Assembly: GCA_944472135.2 (NCBI GenBank) | Contig: CALYDD020000398.1 | Span: 186,001 to 250,000, forward strand | DNA: 64,000 nucleotides | Reading direction: 5' to 3' | From: Trichobilharzia regenti | Lineage: Eukaryota; Platyhelminthes; Trematoda; Strigeidida; Schistosomatidae | Shown: one piece after another, positions 59,225-64,000 of the stretch | Numbering within the stretch: position 1 is the first letter of the stretch | How the letters are laid out: every line of letters starts with the position of its first letter | Notes under the pieces: generated by a model | What the model was told of the DNA's origin: nothing | Seen by the model: only the letters and a program-made list of their open reading frames with translations | Databases searched by the model: none | Made by a program: the position numbers and the translations under genes

Positions 59225-59495
59225 TCACAAACATGATTGTACGCCATCTGCTCTGTCCATTTCAATATAAATGTAATGCCTCAAGGATAGAATTATCCAT
59301 TCTTATCCACATGGATACACATAAATGTATCGGAATACAAATTCAAACATGCAAAATATAGCAATTTTCCATGCTGGACTAGCGTTTCGTCTCTTATTTC
59401 GGAATCACTCCACGAATGTGAGATGACTGAGATACCCCTAAAAAAGTGAGGTTTCACCTTATTCTCACATAAATTAGGCGGTGAAATCCTAGTCA
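59225..59495 (-). repeat. Hammerhead-related repeat, copy 1
   Basis: A direct repeat of 63715-63960 (shared CATTCTTATCCACA, the GATACACxTAAAT region and TATAGCAATTTxxCATG). On the minus strand it contains GACGAAACGCTAGTCCAGC, resembling the GAAA, stem III and cleavage-site part of Sm-alpha hammerheads. The CTGANGA core is not recognisable. Confidence 0.5.
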
Positions 59496-59824
59496 TTCCA
59501 AACGATGTGAAGAATTAGGGGAAGTGAGCAAATGGTCAAAAGAGAGAATTCAACGGAGGGAAATTCCCCTTAACACATTTGTTGCTCAAATGATAAATGA
59601 GAGGAGTGAAAAGCTTACAGGTATTGACTCTCACAGGCTGACTTTGTTACTGTCTACCAATAACTAACATCTTTAATTGCATATATTGATGAATTTACAT
59701 GTTCAAGTTGGCTGAAGTCAGTGAGTCCATGATTTTGGTATCATTTTGGTTAACTGTATCTGAATGTGATGATACTACTACTGAGGTTTCTTTATTGTTG
59801 TTGTCACTTGTTTCCCTTCCTGTG

Positions 59825-60330
59825 GTGAATTATTTTCCCTTTTCCTGATGTCGTTCTGATTGATTGATTCCTCAATGTCCCAGTGATTTTCAACCCTGAC
59901 CACTTCGCTAGTGCTGATTTTTGTCTCGGCTTTGTCCTTTATGTTTCCAGTGAAGATGTCCTTTGTATCCTGGTCCTTCAGTTTTTGAGTATTGAACTTG
60001 TCTTGTGGTCTATCTGCGGCTCCTGTTTCTCCGACATCTTTTAGTTTGATTTGAAATATCCGTTGTACGAGTTAGTGGTCTGAGCAAACGTCTTCTCCTC
60101 TTCTCACGTATGTGTCAAGTAATCCTAACCCCCCCCACTTCATTGGGATTGAGACAAAGTCAATTTGGTCTTTGGTTCGTCCATCTGGTGACACGCATGT
60201 AGCCTTGTCGATGTCTTTGTGTTTATATACGCTGCCACCAAATTCTTGATGGACTTTTTCGAGTACTTGCTTTCCATGCTGTACCTCTGCAGCAGTTTCA
60301 CTTGAATTAAGCTTATTCGAACTTCCATTT
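59825..60330 (-). pseudogene. RTE-like LINE endonuclease fragment
   Basis: On the minus strand the frame reads FGGSVYKHKDIDKATCVSP, then DGRTKDQIDFVSI, then DTYVRRGEDVCSDH at about 60083 followed by a stop. The pattern SPDGRTxxQIDxV...RRGxDVxSDHxLV is the well-conserved C-terminal part of RTE-type endonucleases, including the catalytic SDH. Polar frames with KFNTQKLKDQ continue to about 59825. The N-terminal part of the endonuclease and the polymerase are not attached. Confidence 0.75.
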
Positions 60331-60590
60331 TCTCACTCCATGTTGTATTTGTGCGTTGAAGATTTTCTTATGTGGATCATTTTCAACACAAAAGCTTTAC
60401 TACTCACATTTCGACAAAACGTGACAGATTAGGCACCTAAATATTTCTTTGTTCACCCACATATAATTAATCTGACTTCTATGGCCATATGACGAAACCG
60501 ACTATTAGTACTCCTCAGTCATTATTATCATACGCACCATGTGGTAAGCAACTACCTAGTTCAGCCATGTTGATTCTTGCCATTAACTTG
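60267..60590 (-). repeat. Small inverted repeat, right arm
   Basis: Partner of 57555-57862. It overlaps the start of the endonuclease fragment. Confidence 0.8.
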
Positions 60591-60950
60591 TGTCTGTTTT
60601 ATTCACCACCGCAACGCTGAAAACATCACCACATCTATGACATCAGACTATTCTCAAACTCATCCGACAGACAAGACAATTACATACACAAATGCACGCC
60701 AATGTCAGGCACCCATTCTGAATAAATTCAGCTTATTTTGTAGCGATAAACAAATCACAATCATTATATGCCTACAGATTTCATCATTCACAATTGGCCG
60801 CTTGAGTTTACTGGTTTGGCTGAAGGTGAGCACTCAATGAAGCAGTTGTGATCGAGCTAGATATATTCCTCAGATCCACCTTGGGATGAAATACTCGTGA
60901 ATTCAACGAGCGACAACCCTCAATTAGCACTATGTCATTCGACTGCGTCC
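60591..60950. other. No gene recognised
   Basis: An 87-codon plus-strand frame at 60577-60840 shows no domain. Confidence 0.4.
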
Positions 60951-60979
60951 TCATAGTATGCCTCATCCATGTAATTTTC

Positions 60980-61890
60980 TCCTACAAATTTGTTGAGCGA
61001 TCGACTCTCGCCTGTTCCTTTGTTCCAGTAAGTTTTTGATACTTATTCATTCTGGTCGGCCATTTGATCCTCAATATGGAGCCAGCGAAGGCCCCTGTCG
61101 ATGAAAGTCAGCAACAGGCTGGTCAAAATCCTGTTCATGATACACCAGGTTTCTGATTCTTCTAGATAGATTGACTTGACATTGTTGCTGAAAATGTGAA
61201 TCGTTTTCCTTATTCTGGCTGAGTGCAGAAGATTTTCGAACGGGTTTCAGGTAGATGAATGCATCGCTTACATTCCTGTTTCTTACTCTGACATCTACAT
61301 TTGCATGGTGAGATCGAAAGATATACAAGGACGTTTCAGGTTTTAGGTTGATGAATGCGTATCTGGCCTTTCTGATTCTGGCTGGCATGTTGTGACGTAT
61401 TCATCCGTAATGTGTGCCTATTGCTTGAACTATGCTGCCTACCTAGATAATTGAAGGAATTTACCTCTGTCGAATCCCTCCCTGCCAATGGTTACTGCTG
61501 CTTTTTGCTGCGGTGTTTCTAGTGGTTCGTTAGCTATCTTGATCGCCTTTGTCTTCCACATATTCACCTGCAATACTGTCTACGCTGCCTCTTCAGGCTG
61601 GTTGTCGGTTTTCACTCGCTACTCTTCCAGTTTGTGTGAATTTAAACGTATATCACCTGCGAAATCCAGATCTTCCGGGACGTCTTATCTATCAACTCGA
61701 TTATATCTAGCTCCTCACCCCTCACGCACATTGTGGCACATGATCCATTCCACCACAATTATGAATATGATCGGTGACAATATACAACCCTGCCTAACTC
61801 CTGTACGCACTTCGAACGCCCAGTTGAGTTTCCAGTTGTTGATCACCCGACAGGTGCCACTGTCATATAGCTGTTGAATGAGGTTGATAA
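60980..61890 (-). pseudogene. RTE-like LINE reverse-transcriptase fragment
   Basis: On the minus strand from about 61880: YDSGTCRVINNWKLNWAFEV, then RTGVRQGCILSPIIFIIVVE at about 61810, then PEDLDFAGDIRLNSHKLEE at 61670, VNMWKTKAIKIA and VTIGREGF, then weaker text with ESETWCIMN and RGLRWLHIEDQMADQNE. GVRQGCxLSP and EDLDYADDIxLLSHK are hallmarks of RTE-type polymerases. Here the catalytic box reads FAGD, so one of the two aspartates is lost, and stops occur throughout. The plus-strand frame of 129 codons is a shadow. Confidence 0.8.
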
Positions 61891-61934
61891 GGAAATGAGC
61901 TACGCCTCAATGTTGAAGCAGTTCCCAAGTAACT

Positions 61935-62215
61935 TCCCAGTCAACTTTACCTGTCGAATACTTTTATATTATTGTCTGTTAGCTATTTATCTAAATCTGT
62001 GTCTGTTCTATGAGATATTTCGTGTCAAACCAGTGAAATTTGTGAAATTACAGATTGATTTTCACTTTCTTCCTAGCTTATCTTTGTGTCTAAAAATATA
62101 CTGGAATCCACTGAAAAAGTTATCTAACCGATCAGACGTTAGTATAACAAGAAACGTTACCTATGACAATATCATATCACAGAATGGACGGCGAGAGAAC
62201 ATAAATTTGTGTTAA
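61935..62215 (+). CDS. Unassigned open frame beyond the LINE fragment
   Basis: Past the end of the RTE fragment the frame stays open for about 93 codons, with a hydrophobic stretch (LLYYCLLAIYLNLCLFYEIF) and a polar end (NRSDVSITRNVTYDN). It could be an exon of a membrane protein or a chance frame; there is no splice evidence. Confidence 0.18.
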
Positions 62216-63714
62216 TACACTTCATACAGTTTTTGACACGCATATTCGTCTATGCATATATATAAATTCTAGTAAATTTACGGTAATAATTCCAGAAGGA
62301 TAATAGAAGCTTCTTGATTAAGCCACTGAGCTCAGACGTTACATCTACATGAACAACATCCACTTGAGCTTAGGATAAACTTGTACACTTCACATTTTTA
62401 TGCAAATACATGTGTATTTATATCGATGTGGGTGAAAATATTCTCTTTTTGTGTCCTCTGTGCTGCACAAAGAAATGCCAAAGGTGATGGTGTGCTTGAG
62501 ACAAGCAATCCTCTGATGGACACTCACCACAGAAACGTCTTGTATTCCATTCATGCTCGGGCTGAATCAAAGATCTATGTGTGAATCTCACATCTCATGG
62601 CGTTTCTCAACACGTGTGTTGGCTAGTAAACACTGAATTTTACACTTCAGCCTATTCAACTGGTCAACCACATAGATATTATCAAATAAGTATGGTCTCA
62701 AGGTGAACACACCAACTGAAGCCCGACTGAATGCACACTGCACTTAGTATTATAACTGTCAGGAATCAGAAGTCGGTGGTCACTGAATACCGTGCTACAG
62801 ATTCGATGAAAAATTGACAACCTTCTGTAACTGTCCAGATGTATTTCCGAAGAAAGTGTTCATAGTAAGGAAATTCATGCTATGCAGCATAAACCTTAGA
62901 AATACTTTGCGTCAAAGTCCATTATGGAAATGGTGGTTTAGTTTTGTAAAATGCAAGAGTGAAGGTGGTGAATGACTCTCTTTACCTGTAGCCAATCACA
63001 ATGTAGAAACGAATTGTGAGACAAGATACCGTTATAGAGTCCTCACTTCATACTGGAAACCGAATAGCCAGAAACGAACAGCCACAAGTAACACAATCAA
63101 CCGCTCAACTACCAACCTACAGTCCAACGTATTTGCAGAAGAAATTGTTCATGGAATAGATTTACTCTGACTAGATCACTGAGTCACGTCACATGCTATT
63201 CAGGCACTCCAATCTGAACCGAATCGGAATTGATGAGTTTGGCGTCACATCTGAGTGTTATGGAGGATATAGCGTCAGGTTGAGATGAATGTATACGGCA
63301 AATCATAGCAATCGTTGTAGAAGACCGCAGAGAAAGCGGCGGAATCGGATGTGCTACTGAATACCTAAAGATGGAAACTAACCCATGCACAAAATTCTCA
63401 GACTAGCCACCTATTATTCTTCATTGAATTCCTGCATCATATAGGCAGGTGCATTTCCCATTCAAACTTATATCATAGATATTTCTAAATGGTGCTCCCC
63501 ACAACGTCGTTAGAAGTTAATAGAAGCTTCAATTCTTTCATTAGCAAAGGTGCTGGCAGAATCAGCTGAAATAATTTGCAACATATTCCACTACTAAACT
63601 TCCCAGACGAATGATTTCATAACTTGTGTTTCCTGTGAATAATTTTCAACTCCATAAAAACATGATTCTGGAGTGTTTGAAAAGGTATAATCATACTACT
63701 TTATTGTTACATAC
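62216..63714. other. No gene recognised
   Basis: Only short frames (62381-62584 and 63196-63390). No recognised domain, RNA gene or element. Confidence 0.45.
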
Positions 63715-63960
63715 ATCTTGACCAATATGAATATACATCATCTTCTACACCGATTTCAATAAAAATATAACGCTTTCGGGAGATAGTCATTCATTCTTAT
63801 CCACAAGTATACACCTAAATATACTGTAATACAAATGGAAACATATATAGCAATTTCACATGCACGACTAACGTTTCATCTCTTAAATTACAAATCACTC
63901 GAAGACTGCGAGGAGACTGAGATACACAAAAGGAAATGAGTTTCCACCTCATTCTCAGGC
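63715..63960 (-). repeat. Hammerhead-related repeat, copy 2
   Basis: Diverged direct partner of 59225-59495. On the minus strand it has GATGAAACGTTAGTCGTGC at the place of the hammerhead-like core. More degraded than copy 1. Confidence 0.5.
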
Positions 63961-64000
63961 TAGCAAGAATTCATAAAATGAAATCACGTTGTTCCTCATA

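Noticed and set aside
61488..61877. 129-codon plus-strand frame
   Set aside because: Shadow of the RTE reverse-transcriptase fragment on the minus strand (GVRQGCILSP).

Overview
This is a eukaryotic, visibly AT-rich, repeat-dominated window with very few convincing host genes. The best clue to its source is a tRNA-derived SINE near 52.4-52.6 kb. It carries pol III A and B boxes followed by an intact hammerhead ribozyme core, the layout described for the Sm-alpha SINE family of blood flukes (Schistosoma and relatives). The other elements fit a schistosome genome too: Penelope-like, RTE-like, CR1/Jockey-like and BEL/Pao-like retroelements. I cannot name the species or chromosome from sequence alone. 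No bacterial, viral or organellar gene set, rRNA or functional tRNA is visible.

Layout. (1) 1-18.2 kb is a mosaic of nested repeats. Its core is a large inverted repeat (arms 2129-7037 and 12685-17992, nearly identical) around a 5.6 kb spacer. Diverged direct copies of the same families lie in the spacer and flanks. No known protein domain was recognised there. (2) 18.2-27.7 kb is older sequence with two Penelope-like fragments (one keeps YVDDTF and a GIY-YIG-like domain), LINE 3' fragments, a hammerhead-like relic, and the best single gene signal: a TATA box and a signal-peptide first exon at 22172-22293. (3) 28.4-43.85 kb is a 7.7 kb unit repeated twice in tandem with fewer than about ten differences noticed. 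Each unit holds a secretory-type first exon on the minus strand. A third, diverged and partial copy follows at 43.85-45.2 kb. It keeps a broken gene with an Ig-like motif that both units lack, and all three copies keep a 29-nt candidate micro-exon. (4) 45.2-49.4 kb is mostly unassigned. (5) 49.5-53.8 kb holds a nearly full-length but broken LINE with the SINE in its 3' UTR, facing a second LINE fragment tail to tail. (6) 54.3-57.5 kb contains a LINE endonuclease relic and an internally deleted BEL/Pao-like LTR element. (7) 57.5-64 kb contains RTE-like relics, a small inverted repeat and degenerate hammerhead-type repeats.

There is no operon-like or pathway organisation. The working biology is retroelement insertion, later rearrangement (inversion, unequal exchange) and possible small secreted-protein genes. 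Most open frames above 60 codons look like chance or lie inside repeats. Identities and boundaries were judged by eye and may be off by tens of bases unless exact motif positions are given.
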